64,000 nucleotides of DNA from Geobacillus thermodenitrificans subsp. thermodenitrificans DSM 465. GTDB lineage: Bacteria > Bacillota > Bacilli > Bacillales > Anoxybacillaceae. The stretch spans positions 369,600 through 433,599 of the forward strand of contig NZ_AYKT01000002.1 of the NCBI RefSeq assembly GCF_000496575.1, in the 5' to 3' direction. The notes below the pieces were generated by a model. That model was not told where the DNA came from. It saw only the letters and a list, made by a program, of their open reading frames with translations, and searched no databases. Position numbers and translations under genes: made by a program. Of the stretch, positions 39,491-48,621 are shown one piece after another. Each line of letters opens with the position of its first letter. Positions within the stretch are counted from its first letter, which is position 1.

Positions 39491-40453
39491 ATGAACAAAT
39501 GGAAACGGCTCATGTTGTCCGGTGTGCTCAGCGGGATGATGGTGTTCGTTGCCGCCTGTGGCGGAGGGAACAAAGCAGGGGGAAATGATGCCGAAGGTGA
39601 GTCTGCATCGGAACTGTCAGGCGAAGTAATCATGGATGGCTCTTCGACTGTCTATCCGATTGCGGAGGCAGCCGCTGAAGAATATATGGCTGAACAGCCG
39701 AATGTGAAAGTGTCTGTCGGCATGTCGGGAACGGGCGGTGGATTTGAAAAATTCAGCAAAGGGGAAAGCGATTTTTCAAACGCTTCCCGTCCGATCAAAG
39801 AGGAAGAGAAACAAGCAGCCGCTGCCAACGACATCGAATTTCAAGAGTTTCAACTCGCTTATGATGGGCTTTCTGTCGTTGTCAATAAAGAAAACGACTG
39901 GGTTGACTACTTGACGGTAGATGAGCTGAAAAAAATGTGGACGGAAGACGGCAAGGAGAAAAAATGGTCGGATATCCGCTCGGGATGGCCGGATGAGGAA
40001 ATTCAATTTTTCTCGCCTGGTCATGATTCCGGAACGTATGACTACTTTGATGAAGTGATTCTTGAAGGAAAAGAAATGGTCAAAACCGCTCAACTTTCTG
40101 AGGACGATAATATCCTCGTTCGTGGAGTCGAAGGGGATCGATACGCGATTGGTTACTTCGGCTATGCGTATTACTTGGAAAATAAAGATAAGCTGAAGAT
40201 TGTGCCAATCGATGCCGGCAACGGTCCGATCGAGCCAACGAACGAGACGATTGAGACGGGAAAATATACTCCGCTTTCGCGTCCGCTATTTACGTATGTG
40301 AACGTCAAATCTTTGAAAGAAAAACCGCAAGTGTATGATTACATGGAGTTCTTGTTGGAAACAGCTGGGGATTTAGCCGAAGAAGTCGGTTATGTCCGCC
40401 TGCCGGAGGAAAAGTATAAGGAACAACTTGAAACGTTGCAAGGGTTGAAATAA
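39491..40453 (+). CDS. pstS: Phosphate-binding lipoprotein PstS
   Basis: The phosphate-capturing lipoprotein of the Pst importer. The 320-residue protein has a lipoprotein signal with lipobox VAAC (Cys about 23), a Gly/Asp linker, and the phosphate-binding signature DGSSTVYPI followed by GMSGTGGGF and the [10 protein letters not shown] segment. It is anchored on the outer face of the membrane. It is the first gene of pstSCAB-phoU and directly behind the PhoP box. Confidence 0.96.
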   Translation: MNKWKRLMLSGVLSGMMVFVAACGGGNKAGGNDAEGESASELSGEVIMDGSSTVYPIAEAAAEEYMAEQPNVKVSVGMSGTGGGFEKFSKGESDFSNASRPIKEEEKQAAAANDIEFQEFQLAYDGLSVVVNKENDWVDYLTVDELKKMWTEDGKEKKWSDIRSGWPDEEIQFFSPGHDSGTYDYFDEVILEGKEMVKTAQLSEDDNILVRGVEGDRYAIGYFGYAYYLENKDKLKIVPIDAGNGPIEPTNETIETGKYTPLSRPLFTYVNVKSLKEKPQVYDYMEFLLETAGDLAEEVGYVRLPEEKYKEQLETLQGLK

Positions 40454-40460
40454 GTTTCGT

Positions 40461-40494
40461 TAGGCCGGCGACAACGGATGTCTGTCGGCCTAGA
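40461..40494 (+). promoter_or_regulatory. Intergenic stem after pstS
   Basis: TAGGCCG...CGACA pairs with TGTCGGCCTA around ACGGATG. No T run follows, so it is more likely a 3' stabilising or processing structure that keeps pstS mRNA more abundant than pstCAB, as is common for binding-protein genes, than a full terminator. Confidence 0.55.
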
Positions 40495-40538
40495 CTTGTG
40501 ACTGCGGTTGGAATATGTCGGAAAGGAGTTTTCGATTT

Positions 40539-41492
40539 ATGGGGATTCCAACGAATCAAGAACAGCCGTTCTCGGTGCGGGAGATGATTGTCGAAAATCA
40601 AAGGCGGCAACATTGGCCGAAAAGGATGGAAAAGATCGCGCCCAAGCTCCTTTTTACATTGGCGGCACTCTCCGTGCTCGTGACGCTTGGTATTTTGTTT
40701 ACCCTTCTTTTTGAGACAATCGAATTTTTCCGCCGGGTATCGATCGTTGAGTTTGTCACGAGCAAAGAGTGGCTTCCGTGGAACGAGGAACACGGATCGT
40801 TCGGGGTGGCTCCGCTTGTGACCGGCACGTTGCTGACAACCGGTATCGCTATGCTTTTTGCTGTTCCGATTGGGCTCGCTTCGGCCATTTACTTGAGCGA
40901 GTACGCATCGGAGCGGACGCGGCGAATCATCAAACCGGCACTCGAAGTGCTTGCGGGCATTCCGACCATCGTTTACGGCTTTTTTGCCCTGACGATCGTA
41001 ACGCCGTTATTGCAAAACGTCATTCCAGACCTAGAGATTTTTAATGCGCTCAGTCCGGGACTTGTGATGGGGATTATGATCATTCCGATGATTGCCTCGC
41101 TGTCGGAGGACGCGATGAGTGCCGTGCCGAATTCGATTCGCGAAGGCGCTCTTGCGCTTGGCGCGACAAAGCTCGAAGTGGCGCTTAAGGTCGTGCTTCC
41201 AGCCGCTGCTTCGGGAGTGATCGCTTCAGTGATTTTAGGCATTTCCCGGGCGGTTGGTGAAACGATGATCGTCGCGGTAGCCGGCGGATCGTCGCCGGAA
41301 TTTACGTTTGATGTCACGAAGTCGATTCAAACATTGACGGCTTATATCGTCCAGGTGACAACGGGCGATGCCGGCTACGGGACAACGATTTATTACAGCA
41401 TTTACGCGGTCGGGATGACACTCTTTCTTTTTACATTGGTGATGAATGTATTAGCGCAATACATTTCCCGTCGGTTTAGGGAGGAGTATTAA
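40539..41492 (+). CDS. pstC: Phosphate ABC transporter permease PstC
   Basis: One of the two membrane subunits of the Pst importer, 317 residues with six helices and the ABC permease EAA loop (REGALALGATKLEVALKVVLPAAASG). I choose ATG 40539 (MGIPTNQEQPF), 11 bp after AAAGGAG; the ATG at 40515 precedes that site. It ends 3 bp before pstA. Confidence 0.94.
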   Translation: MGIPTNQEQPFSVREMIVENQRRQHWPKRMEKIAPKLLFTLAALSVLVTLGILFTLLFETIEFFRRVSIVEFVTSKEWLPWNEEHGSFGVAPLVTGTLLTTGIAMLFAVPIGLASAIYLSEYASERTRRIIKPALEVLAGIPTIVYGFFALTIVTPLLQNVIPDLEIFNALSPGLVMGIMIIPMIASLSEDAMSAVPNSIREGALALGATKLEVALKVVLPAAASGVIASVILGISRAVGETMIVAVAGGSSPEFTFDVTKSIQTLTAYIVQVTTGDAGYGTTIYYSIYAVGMTLFLFTLVMNVLAQYISRRFREEY

Positions 41493-41495
41493 AAA

Positions 41496-42365
41496 ATGGA
41501 TAAACTGCTCGTTTCGAAGAGGATGAAAGGAAGGCTGGTGCAAAACGCCATCTTGCAAGCCATTTTCTTTTTCGCAACCGTTTTGGGGTTAATTGCTCTT
41601 ATGTTGTTATTATCCCATGTCGTTATGCAGGCGATTGGCTGGCTGGATGGCGATTTTTTAAACAACTTTCCTTCACGTCGGCCGGAAGAGGCTGGGATGA
41701 AGTCCGGACTGATCGGCTCTCTTTGGCTGATGATGATCGTTGCACCGGTTTCGTTTATTTTAGGAGTCGGAACCGCCATTTACTTGGAAGAATACGCGCT
41801 CAAAAACCGATTTACCGCTTTTATTCAAACGAATATTTCCAATCTGACCGGTGTACCGTCGATTGTGTTTGGTTTGCTCGGATTGACGATTTTCGTCCGT
41901 GAGCTCGGGCTTGGGCGCAGTGTTCTCGCTGCCGGATTGACCATGAGTTTACTCGTTTTCCCAGTGATCGTCGTCGCTGCCCAAGAGGCGATCCGTGCGG
42001 TTCCTCAGCAGTTGCGGGAAGCTTCATATGCCATGGGAGCGACGAAATGGCAAACGATTTGCCGGGTTGTGCTGCCAGCGGCGCTGCCAGGGATGCTGAC
42101 GGGGGCTATTTTGGCGCTTTCCCGTGCTGTCGGGGAAACCGCACCGCTTGTGGTGCTCGGAATTCCGACGTTTATCGCCTACCTGCCGAGCGGCGTGTTA
42201 GACACGTTTACCGTTATGCCGCTGCAAATTTATAACTGGACAGGGCGGCCGCAGGAAGAATTTCAACATGTGGCAGCCGCAGGAATTGTCGTCTTGCTCG
42301 GCTTTCTCATTATGATGAATTCGGTCGCAGTGTTGATTCGCAACAAATTTCAAAAGCGATTTTAA
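41496..42365 (+). CDS. pstA: Phosphate ABC transporter permease PstA
   Basis: The second Pst membrane subunit, 289 residues, six helices, EAA loop REASYAMGATKWQTICRVVLPAALPG. It follows pstC with a 3-bp gap and a GGGAGGAG site inside the pstC end. Its partner PstC and the ATPase are in the same operon. Confidence 0.95.
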   Translation: MDKLLVSKRMKGRLVQNAILQAIFFFATVLGLIALMLLLSHVVMQAIGWLDGDFLNNFPSRRPEEAGMKSGLIGSLWLMMIVAPVSFILGVGTAIYLEEYALKNRFTAFIQTNISNLTGVPSIVFGLLGLTIFVRELGLGRSVLAAGLTMSLLVFPVIVVAAQEAIRAVPQQLREASYAMGATKWQTICRVVLPAALPGMLTGAILALSRAVGETAPLVVLGIPTFIAYLPSGVLDTFTVMPLQIYNWTGRPQEEFQHVAAAGIVVLLGFLIMMNSVAVLIRNKFQKRF

Positions 42366-42403
42366 TTTCATGAACGGGAAATGAGCGAAAGGAGACCGAT
42401 AAG

Positions 42404-43249
42404 ATGATGGCAACAAAAACAAAAGAAACAAAGGTTGCTCCCCTGACTGTCGGATCAACCGCGGCGATGCCGACGGCCGAGAGTGGCGAAGCGAAAGGAG
42501 TCGTGTACGAGACGAAAGATTTGAATTTATGGTATGGAGAGCACCATGCGCTAAAACATATTCATTTAACGATTTACGAAAATAAAGTGACAGCGATTAT
42601 CGGGCCATCGGGATGCGGAAAATCGACCTATATTAAAACGTTGAACCGAATGGTTGAACTCGTGCCGAACGTCCGCATCGCCGGCCATCTTGCCTACCGC
42701 GGGCGCAATATTTTTGATCCGTCCTATCCAGTCGAACAGCTGCGGACACAAATCGGCATGGTGTTTCAAAAGCCAAACCCGTTTCCGAAATCGATTTACG
42801 ACAATATTGCTTACGGTCCTCGTATTCACGGCATCCGCAATAAAAAAGTGCTCGATGAAATTGTCGAAAAAAGCTTGCGCGGGGCGGCGCTTTGGGATGA
42901 GGTAAAAGACCGGCTTCGCGATCATGCTTACGGTTTATCTGGAGGGCAGCAGCAACGCCTGTGCATCGCCCGCTGTTTGGCAATCGAACCGGACGTCATT
43001 TTAATGGATGAGCCGACTTCGGCGCTCGACCCGATTTCGACGCTAAAAATCGAAGAACTTATCCAAGAATTGAAAAAACAATACAGCATTATTATTGTGA
43101 CCCATAACATGCAGCAGGCGGCGCGCATTTCAGACAAAACAGCATTTTTCTTGAACGGGGAAGTGATTGAGTACGCAGAGACGAGCAAGCTGTTTTCGAA
43201 TCCTGCCGACCAGCGTACGGAAGATTACATTACCGGCCGTTTCGGGTAA
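42404..43249 (+). CDS. pstB: Phosphate ABC transporter ATP-binding protein PstB
   Basis: The ATPase of the Pst system. The 281-residue protein has an unusual N-terminal tail of about 30 residues rich in Thr, Lys and Ala before the ABC domain, then Walker [18 protein letters not shown], the phosphate-specific [14 protein letters not shown], signature [15 protein letters not shown] and Walker [14 protein letters not shown]. Starts at ATG 42404 or 42407. Confidence 0.96.
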   Translation: MMATKTKETKVAPLTVGSTAAMPTAESGEAKGVVYETKDLNLWYGEHHALKHIHLTIYENKVTAIIGPSGCGKSTYIKTLNRMVELVPNVRIAGHLAYRGRNIFDPSYPVEQLRTQIGMVFQKPNPFPKSIYDNIAYGPRIHGIRNKKVLDEIVEKSLRGAALWDEVKDRLRDHAYGLSGGQQQRLCIARCLAIEPDVILMDEPTSALDPISTLKIEELIQELKKQYSIIIVTHNMQQAARISDKTAFFLNGEVIEYAETSKLFSNPADQRTEDYITGRFG

Positions 43250-43272
43250 AAACAAAGGAGGCAAGCAAAGAA

Positions 43273-43926
43273 ATGCGTGAAACGTTTGCTGATGATTTAC
43301 GGGCGTTGCATAACAAGTTGATCGAAATGGGACGGTTAACAGAAGTGGCATTGCAACAGGCGATTGAATCGTTTCAAACGCAAAACAAAAAGTTGGCGAT
43401 GGCGGTCATTGACGGAGACGGTTCAATTGATAAGCTCGAGGAGGAAGTGAATGATTTCGCATTATGGCTCATTGCGAAACAGCAGCCGGTCGCGACTGAT
43501 TTGCGCCGTATCGTCGCCGCAATCAAAATCGCGAGCGATATCGAACGAATCGCCGATTTTGCTGTGAATATCGCTAAGGCATGCATCCGCATCGGCGGCC
43601 AGCCGTTTGTGATTGATATTCGCCCGTTCGTGTTGATGCATCGCCTGGCCACAGACATGGTATCGACGGTGATTGCTGCGTACGATCAGGAAGATGTGTC
43701 GTTGGCTGCACAAATTGCCGATATGGACCATCAAGTCGATGAACAGTACGGAGAACTGATGAAGTCGTTGCTTGAGATGGAGAAAACGGACAAAGAGGCG
43801 CTGGCGCAAATGAACGTGCTTGCCCTCGTCGCTCGATATATGGAGCGGACGGCGGATCATGCGACCAATATTGCTGAACATCTCATTTACCTTGTCAAAG
43901 GGAAGCATTACGACTTGAATGACTGA
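43273..43926 (+). CDS. phoU: Phosphate transport regulator PhoU
   Basis: PhoU links Pst activity to the PhoR-PhoP sensor and limits phosphate uptake. The 217-residue all-helical protein has two PhoU repeats, each with an E/DxxxD metal motif (ERIADFAVNIAKACIRI in the first, ERTADHATNIAEHLIYL in the second). It is the last gene of the operon and is followed by a terminator. Confidence 0.94.
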   Translation: MRETFADDLRALHNKLIEMGRLTEVALQQAIESFQTQNKKLAMAVIDGDGSIDKLEEEVNDFALWLIAKQQPVATDLRRIVAAIKIASDIERIADFAVNIAKACIRIGGQPFVIDIRPFVLMHRLATDMVSTVIAAYDQEDVSLAAQIADMDHQVDEQYGELMKSLLEMEKTDKEALAQMNVLALVARYMERTADHATNIAEHLIYLVKGKHYDLND

Positions 43927-43938
43927 CAGTATAAATGT

Positions 43939-43970
43939 AAGGAGGCGTCCTGGTAGGCGCCTCCTTTTGG
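43939..43970 (+). terminator. Terminator of the pst-phoU operon
   Basis: AAGGAGGCG pairs with CGCCTCCTT around a 10-base loop, followed by TTTT. On the other strand it lies just after yqzC. Confidence 0.88.
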
Positions 43971-43975
43971 CTGAA

Positions 43976-44413
43976 TTATGGGCTGGTAATGAGGCGGCTG
44001 ATCGCCGCATAATCCATATCGCTGCGCACATTGTAGGCGCCGGGGCGGATCAAATGCGCCAGCCCACGCTTCTGCAAATAGTCATTGAACGAGCGAGCGC
44101 TGTCGATGATGTGGGCAGCCTCAAGCTCTTTGGCGAACGTTTCCGGCGTATCCCCTTTTTCAATCACAAGGCGGTACACATAAACGGTTTGCACCGATTG
44201 TTTCGGCGGCTGCTCGACCGACGCCTTCGATTGGGTGCTTAAGAGCTTGTCGTATTCGTCCTTCGTAACAGCGACGAGCTCATGTTGTTGAAGGTACGCC
44301 TTGACGTCCACATCGGTCGACTCAGGCGGAGGGGAAGTGTAATATGCGGCGCCGATAATCGACGTCGAAACAAGCAAGCCAAAGGCGAAAGAACGTATCG
44401 TCCGCTTTCTCAT
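43976..44413 (-). CDS. yqzC: YqzC-like protein with MltG-type C-terminal segment
   Basis: A 145-residue exported or anchored protein: an N-terminal hydrophobic stretch (FGLLVSTSIIGAAYY), a Gln/Ser/Pro-rich linker, and a C-terminal domain (VIEKGDTPETFAKELEAAHII ... FNDYLQKRGLAHLIRPGAYNV) that resembles the LysM-like start of MltG/YceG proteins but is too short to include a lytic transglycosylase. Function unknown. It is coupled to yqzD by a 4-bp overlap. Confidence 0.78.
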   Translation of the reverse strand: MRKRTIRSFAFGLLVSTSIIGAAYYTSPPPESTDVDVKAYLQQHELVAVTKDEYDKLLSTQSKASVEQPPKQSVQTVYVYRLVIEKGDTPETFAKELEAAHIIDSARSFNDYLQKRGLAHLIRPGAYNVRSDMDYAAISRLITSP

Positions 44414-44760
44414 CGCTGCAATCTCCTTATCGTCCGCTCGACTTCAGGAACAGTCAAGCCGGTTTCTTGCGCGATCTCATCGAGAGGAAACCCTTGTTTA
44501 TGTAAAAGCAAGACGCGTCGATCGGTCGCCGATAATGCTCCGCCACGGCGAGGTGAAGCTGAACGCCGGCGCTCGGGGATAAGCAGCTCTTCTTCAATGA
44601 CTTGCAGTCGCTTTTTCATTTGGTACGTTTCTTGGGCGAGCGAAACGGTCAACTGCTCGATTTGTTCTTCGAGCGGTTTTAATTCGTCTTTGGCAAAAAA
44701 CGAGATGATGAGCAAAAGAATCGATAAGACCGCTAAAGCGATGACTGCGTATTCTACCAT
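44410..44760 (-). CDS. yqzD: YqzD-like membrane coiled-coil/HTH protein
   Basis: A 116-residue protein with an N-terminal membrane helix (VEYAVIALAVLSILLLIISF), a coiled coil (LKPLEEQIEQLTVSLAQETYQMKKRLQVIEEE, residues about 30-62) and a C-terminal sigma-region-4-like helix-turn-helix (DRRVLLLHKQGFPLDEIAQETGLTVPEVERTIRRL). Function unknown; the layout suggests a membrane-tethered DNA-binding protein. The next gene is yqzC. Confidence 0.8.
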   Translation of the reverse strand: MVEYAVIALAVLSILLLIISFFAKDELKPLEEQIEQLTVSLAQETYQMKKRLQVIEEELLIPERRRSASPRRGGALSATDRRVLLLHKQGFPLDEIAQETGLTVPEVERTIRRLQR

Positions 44761-44910
44761 TGTCCATCCCTCCTTTTTTCACTATATCATATCAATCTTT
44801 GTTTGTGGCCAGTCTTATTGAAAAAGATAAAATTTAGAGGTGGAAATCACCACAAAAAAATGCTATCATAGAAAGGTCTGATTATATAAAGCACGTTTGG
44901 AGGGAAAAAG

Positions 44911-45060
44911 ATGCGCGTGAACATTACATTAGCATGCACAGAATGCGGCGAACGCAATTACATTTCGTCCAAAAATAAACGCAACAATCCAGAGCGTCTT
45001 GAGCTGAAAAAATATTGCCCGCGGGATCGCAAGGTCACGTTGCACCGTGAAACGAAGTAA
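44911..45060 (+). CDS. rpmG: 50S ribosomal protein L33
   Basis: A 49-residue L33 ([20 protein letters not shown] ... HRETK). It has the first CxxC (CTEC) but only one Cys in the place of the second (CPRD), so it is probably the zinc-free or weakly zinc-binding form. In Bacilli such paralogues replace each other when zinc is short. The start follows GGAGGGAAAAAG, and a terminator follows. Confidence 0.95.
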   Translation: MRVNITLACTECGERNYISSKNKRNNPERLELKKYCPRDRKVTLHRETK

Positions 45061-45095
45061 GCAGTAGGAAGATCATTCCTGCTGCTTTTATCTTT
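45061..45095 (+). terminator. Terminator after rpmG
   Basis: GCAGTAGGAA and TTCCTGCTGC pair with one bulged base, followed by TTTTATCTTT. Confidence 0.8.
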
Positions 45096-45116
45096 ATGCT
45101 GAAAAGGGGGAAGACG

Positions 45117-45686
45117 ATGGATTGCAAACGGGAACTGCGCCGCCGGATGGTTGATCGCCTTCGGCAGCTTTCACCCGCCGAGAAACAGGCATATGATCGG
45201 CAAATTGCTGCTTATTTATACCGGTGGCGGCAATGGCAAGAGGCCAAAGTCGTTGCCATCACGATAGCAAAAGAGACGGAAGTGGACACTGTGCCGATCA
45301 TCGAACGAGCTTGGCAAGAAGGAAAAACGGTCGGTGTGCCAAAATGCAATCCAATGACAAAAACGATGACGTTCCGGCAAATTGCATCGTTCGCCCAACT
45401 TGAGAAGGCGTATGCCGGACTGCTCGAGCCGATCGAAGAACAAACAACGGCGCTCGGCCACGATGAGTTTGATCTCATCATCGTTCCAGGCGTATGTTTC
45501 ACGAAAACCGGCTACCGAATCGGCTATGGGGGCGGGTATTACGACCGGTATTTGCAGGGGATAACGGCGACGACCGCGGCGCTCGCCTATTCGTTTCAAG
45601 TGGTTGAAGACATTCCTGTCGAGGATCACGATGTGCCGGTCGAGTTTATGATTACTGATCAAGGGGTTATTCATTGTGGGCCATGA
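45117..45686 (+). CDS. 5-formyltetrahydrofolate cyclo-ligase
   Basis: This enzyme (YqgN in Bacillus) converts 5-formyl-THF to 5,10-methenyl-THF with ATP. The 189-residue protein has the substrate/ATP motifs VPKCNPMTKTMTFRQI and FDLIIVPGVCFTKTGYRIGYGGGYYDRYL. ATG 45117 follows AAAAGGGGGAAG. The gene overlaps the next one by 11 bp. Confidence 0.93.
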   Translation: MDCKRELRRRMVDRLRQLSPAEKQAYDRQIAAYLYRWRQWQEAKVVAITIAKETEVDTVPIIERAWQEGKTVGVPKCNPMTKTMTFRQIASFAQLEKAYAGLLEPIEEQTTALGHDEFDLIIVPGVCFTKTGYRIGYGGGYYDRYLQGITATTAALAYSFQVVEDIPVEDHDVPVEFMITDQGVIHCGP

Positions 45687-46452
45687 ATGGTGGTATGCGG
45701 CTGCCTCTGTCATCGCAGCTGGTGGCGGATGGCTATTGCGGTCGCTGTCTGTCTCAGGGGCAGCGGCGACCGTTGTCGTCGGCACGCTGGTCGGATGCGG
45801 CTTTTCTTGGGGCGGATTATGGTTGTTAGGGCTCTTTTTTGCCAGCTCCAGCTTCTTTAGCAACGCCGGGAAGAGGAAAAAAGCAAAGATGGCTGGAAAA
45901 TTGGCCAAAGGTGGGCGGCGTGATGCTGTCCAGGTGCTTGCCAACGGCGGAATGCCAGCTGTTTTGGCGCTGTTGGCGCTGTTACGTCCTGATCCGGTAT
46001 GGAATGAGCTGTTCGTTGTTGCCGTCGCAGCAGCGAACGCTGACACGTGGGCATCGGAAATCGGCGCCTTGAGCAGACGGCCGCCGCGGGCATGGCCGAG
46101 CTTTCGGCCGGTGGAAGCTGGCACTTCGGGAGCGGTGACGCTCCTTGGCACGGTTGCTTCCCTCGCTGGGGCGCTGTTCATCGCTGCTGCCGGTGCACAT
46201 TTCCTGCATACTACGCCATTTTTAACGATTGCGCTGTTCGGCTGGTTCGGCAGCTGGCTGGACACATGGCTTGGTGCCGCTTGGCAGTCCGCCTACCGCT
46301 GCCTAGTATGTGGGGCAGCCACAGAACGGAAATGGCATTGTGGGCAAAGGACGATCCATGTGAAAGGATGGCGTTGGCTTGACAACGATGCAGTCAACGC
46401 GTTGTCGATCATTGGCGCGGTGCTCGCCGCTGCGTTCGTGTTCGTGCGCTGA
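45676..46452 (+). CDS. DUF92 integral membrane protein
   Basis: A 258-residue protein of the DUF92/TMEM19 family with six or more helices and the conserved FFSNAGKRKKAKMAGKLAKGGRRDAVQVLANGG loop and ANADTWASEIGAL motif. Relatives include phytyl-phosphate kinases of plants, but the bacterial function is unknown. GTG 45676 lies inside the previous gene. GC content is high and the antisense frames are open by chance. Confidence 0.85.
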   Translation: MGHEWWYAAASVIAAGGGWLLRSLSVSGAAATVVVGTLVGCGFSWGGLWLLGLFFASSSFFSNAGKRKKAKMAGKLAKGGRRDAVQVLANGGMPAVLALLALLRPDPVWNELFVVAVAAANADTWASEIGALSRRPPRAWPSFRPVEAGTSGAVTLLGTVASLAGALFIAAAGAHFLHTTPFLTIALFGWFGSWLDTWLGAAWQSAYRCLVCGAATERKWHCGQRTIHVKGWRWLDNDAVNALSIIGAVLAAAFVFVR

Positions 46453-46527
46453 TGAATGCGCTTCATAATTAAGGAGAAAAAGGGAAAAAGAATAACGAAC
46501 GTATCATATGATGAAGGGGGAGCACCA

Positions 46528-46707
46528 ATGAACAAATGGGCGTATTCACTATTGGTCGTTGCTGCCGGATGGCTTGCCTACCGTTACCGTTACCGGATGG
46601 CCGACTGGGCATTGCGCATTCCGTCGCTGCGAAAACAGCTCATCCGGTTTGCGCTCAACATTCCTGCGGTACGCGGTGTTCTTGTCTCGCAAATGTTGCG
46701 CCCGTGA
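46528..46707 (+). CDS. Small membrane protein
   Basis: A 59-residue protein (MNKWAYSLLVVAAGWLAYRY ... VRGVLVSQMLRP) with one N-terminal membrane helix and a basic amphipathic rest. By position it may correspond to Bacillus YqgO. The start follows AAGGGGGAGC; an in-frame ATG at 46456 has no site. Function unknown. Confidence 0.65.
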   Translation: MNKWAYSLLVVAAGWLAYRYRYRMADWALRIPSLRKQLIRFALNIPAVRGVLVSQMLRP

Positions 46708-46714
46708 GGCAGCG

Positions 46715-47452
46715 ATGAAACGGTGGGAAGCCGTTTGGTTTGATGTGGATGAGACGCTCATTGACTATGAACAGACGTTTTGCGCCGCCATCCGCCATTG
46801 TTTTCATCGCTTTTTTCCGGCTGCTCCCGTTTCGTTTTCTGTTTGGTTTCCCATTTTCAAAGAGGCGTGCGACCGATATTGGGCCGACTACGAAGCCGGA
46901 GCGTTGACGCGTCGTGCTTACCGTCGGCTCCGCTTTCTCGATGCGGCGCGCACCTGCCAAATCGAAGCGGACGAGGAGATGGCCGACCGGTTTCACACGT
47001 ATTTTGACGGGGTAGTCAGCCGGTTTGCTGTCGCCTTGCCGGGCATAACCGATTTGCTTTGCCAATTGCGCGCAGCCAACGTGCCGCTGGGGGTTATTAC
47101 GAACGGCAGCGGTGCCATTCAGCGCGGGAAACTGGCCTCCTGCGGTCTTCATAACTTTTTCCGCGGCGATGCCGTGATTATTTCTGAAGAAGTTGGGTAT
47201 AAAAAACCGGAGGCGGCGATTTTTCACTATGCTAGAAACAAGCAACCGTCCAAGCAGCCGGTATATGTCGGCGACTCGTGGAAATTGGATGTAGAGGGAG
47301 CGCTTGGCGCCGGTTGGGAGGCTGTGTATTTTCGACCGCGGCAACCGGCTCCCACCGGCTCGTCCGTCCCAGTGTGCCGGACGGTCGGCGAATTGACCGC
47401 CTTGCTGCTCAATGGGCTTGGCCTCGTCGGAGAAAGGGAGAGGAGAACGTGA
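46715..47452 (+). CDS. HAD-family phosphatase
   Basis: A 245-residue HAD hydrolase of the YjjG/pyrophosphatase type. Motif I WFDVDETLIDYEQ, motif II GVITNGSG, motif III KPEAAIFHYA and motif IV VGDSWKLDVEGALGAG are all present, with a helical cap from about residue 20 to 90. It probably dephosphorylates nucleotides or other small metabolites. The start is ATG 46715 behind GAGG; it overlaps the rhomboid gene by 4 bp. Confidence 0.87.
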   Translation: MKRWEAVWFDVDETLIDYEQTFCAAIRHCFHRFFPAAPVSFSVWFPIFKEACDRYWADYEAGALTRRAYRRLRFLDAARTCQIEADEEMADRFHTYFDGVVSRFAVALPGITDLLCQLRAANVPLGVITNGSGAIQRGKLASCGLHNFFRGDAVIISEEVGYKKPEAAIFHYARNKQPSKQPVYVGDSWKLDVEGALGAGWEAVYFRPRQPAPTGSSVPVCRTVGELTALLLNGLGLVGERERRT

Positions 47453-48621
47453 TCGGAACGATGGATGTATTGTTTTGGCAGCTTGTTCGTCTTTTAATCC
47501 ATAGCGGCTACCGCATCGCACAGATGTCTGAGCGCGGCGATGAAATATGGCTTGAATCGGGCCACTGGCGGCGTCCGACGATTGTCCGTCTTGTGCGCGC
47601 CGATTTTGATTGGAGCCGGTCGCTGCGCCTCGATATCGAGTATACATGGCAATTTGTCCGGCAAATGAATGGACGAAAAATCGGCAAAGGAGGCCATGTC
47701 GTCAATGTATATGTGATGGCGTATCCGCCGGTCGACGATTGGGAATTTCTTGTAGATGAACCGCTTCCACTTTCCGAGCCAGCGGATGGCGCGTTTCATA
47801 CGCTTCTCATTCATAGCAGCAACACAGCTGAGATGTTGCCGCGCCTTGCGGACATGACCGGCGCCACGATCCGACCGGAGCCGCTCACGGAGGGAGCCGA
47901 CCCGTTTGCCACCGCCGAGCGTTTGAAATATGAAGTGCTAACGGAATGGCGCCGTGAGCAGGAAGAAGAACGCCGCATTTTTGAATACGGCAAGCCCTTG
48001 TTCACAAGGCTGTTGATCGTCGTGCAAGTGGTGATGTTTCTCATTCTCGAATGGAGCGGCGGCAGCACGGACCCGAGCGTCTTAATCCGTTATGGCGCTA
48101 AGTTTAACCCGCTCATTGAAATGGGGGAATGGTGGCGCTTTTTAACGCCGATGTTTTTACATATCGGGTTTTTGCATTTGCTGACCAACACGTTCGCTTT
48201 ATATTATTTAGGAATAACGGTTGAACGGCTGTATGGTTCGCTTCGATTTTTGCTCATTTATACAACAGCCGGCTTTTTTGGGACGTTAGCGAGTTTTTTG
48301 TTTACCCCTTCTATCTCTGCCGGGGCGTCTGGCGCCATTTTTGGATTGTTTGGGGCGCTTCTTTATTTCGGTACGGTATATCGGCACTTGTTTTTTCGCA
48401 CAATGGGGATGAACGTAATCAGCTTAATTGTTGTGAACTTACTGTTTGGTCTGCTTGTCCCTGGCATTGATAACGCCGGCCATATCGGCGGACTAGTCGG
48501 TGGCTTTTTGGCCGCGGGCGCTGTCCATTTACCGAAGCGTGCCGCTTGGGGAAGACAGATGAAGGCGTTGGTTGTTGCCGCGTTGTTGGCCGCCGCCGGT
48601 TTATGGCTTGGTTTTCGCTAA
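47449..48621 (+). CDS. gluP: Rhomboid protease GluP
   Basis: An intramembrane serine protease. The 390-residue protein has a soluble N-terminal domain (about 1-180, MDVLFWQLVRLLIHSGYRIA ...), then at least six membrane helices with the catalytic motif GASGAIFGLFGALLYFG (Ser) and HIGGLVGGFLAAG (His). It is shorter than Bacillus YqgP (about 507 residues): the C-terminal TPR part is missing and it ends right after the last helix. GTG 47449 overlaps the HAD stop; ATG 47461 is an alternative. The stop shares CTAA with the opposite gene. Confidence 0.92.
   Translation: MIGTMDVLFWQLVRLLIHSGYRIAQMSERGDEIWLESGHWRRPTIVRLVRADFDWSRSLRLDIEYTWQFVRQMNGRKIGKGGHVVNVYVMAYPPVDDWEFLVDEPLPLSEPADGAFHTLLIHSSNTAEMLPRLADMTGATIRPEPLTEGADPFATAERLKYEVLTEWRREQEEERRIFEYGKPLFTRLLIVVQVVMFLILEWSGGSTDPSVLIRYGAKFNPLIEMGEWWRFLTPMFLHIGFLHLLTNTFALYYLGITVERLYGSLRFLLIYTTAGFFGTLASFLFTPSISAGASGAIFGLFGALLYFGTVYRHLFFRTMGMNVISLIVVNLLFGLLVPGIDNAGHIGGLVGGFLAAGAVHLPKRAAWGRQMKALVVAALLAAAGLWLGFR

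Noticed and set aside
45216..46265. A 349-codon open frame on the minus strand
   Set aside because: It is antisense to the 5-formyl-THF cyclo-ligase and DUF92 genes and has a Pro/Ala/Ser-rich, domain-free translation.
46655..47647. A 330-codon open frame on the minus strand
   Set aside because: It lies opposite the HAD and rhomboid genes, which have full family motifs. Its translation is Arg-rich without any recognisable domain, a usual by-product of GC-rich codons.
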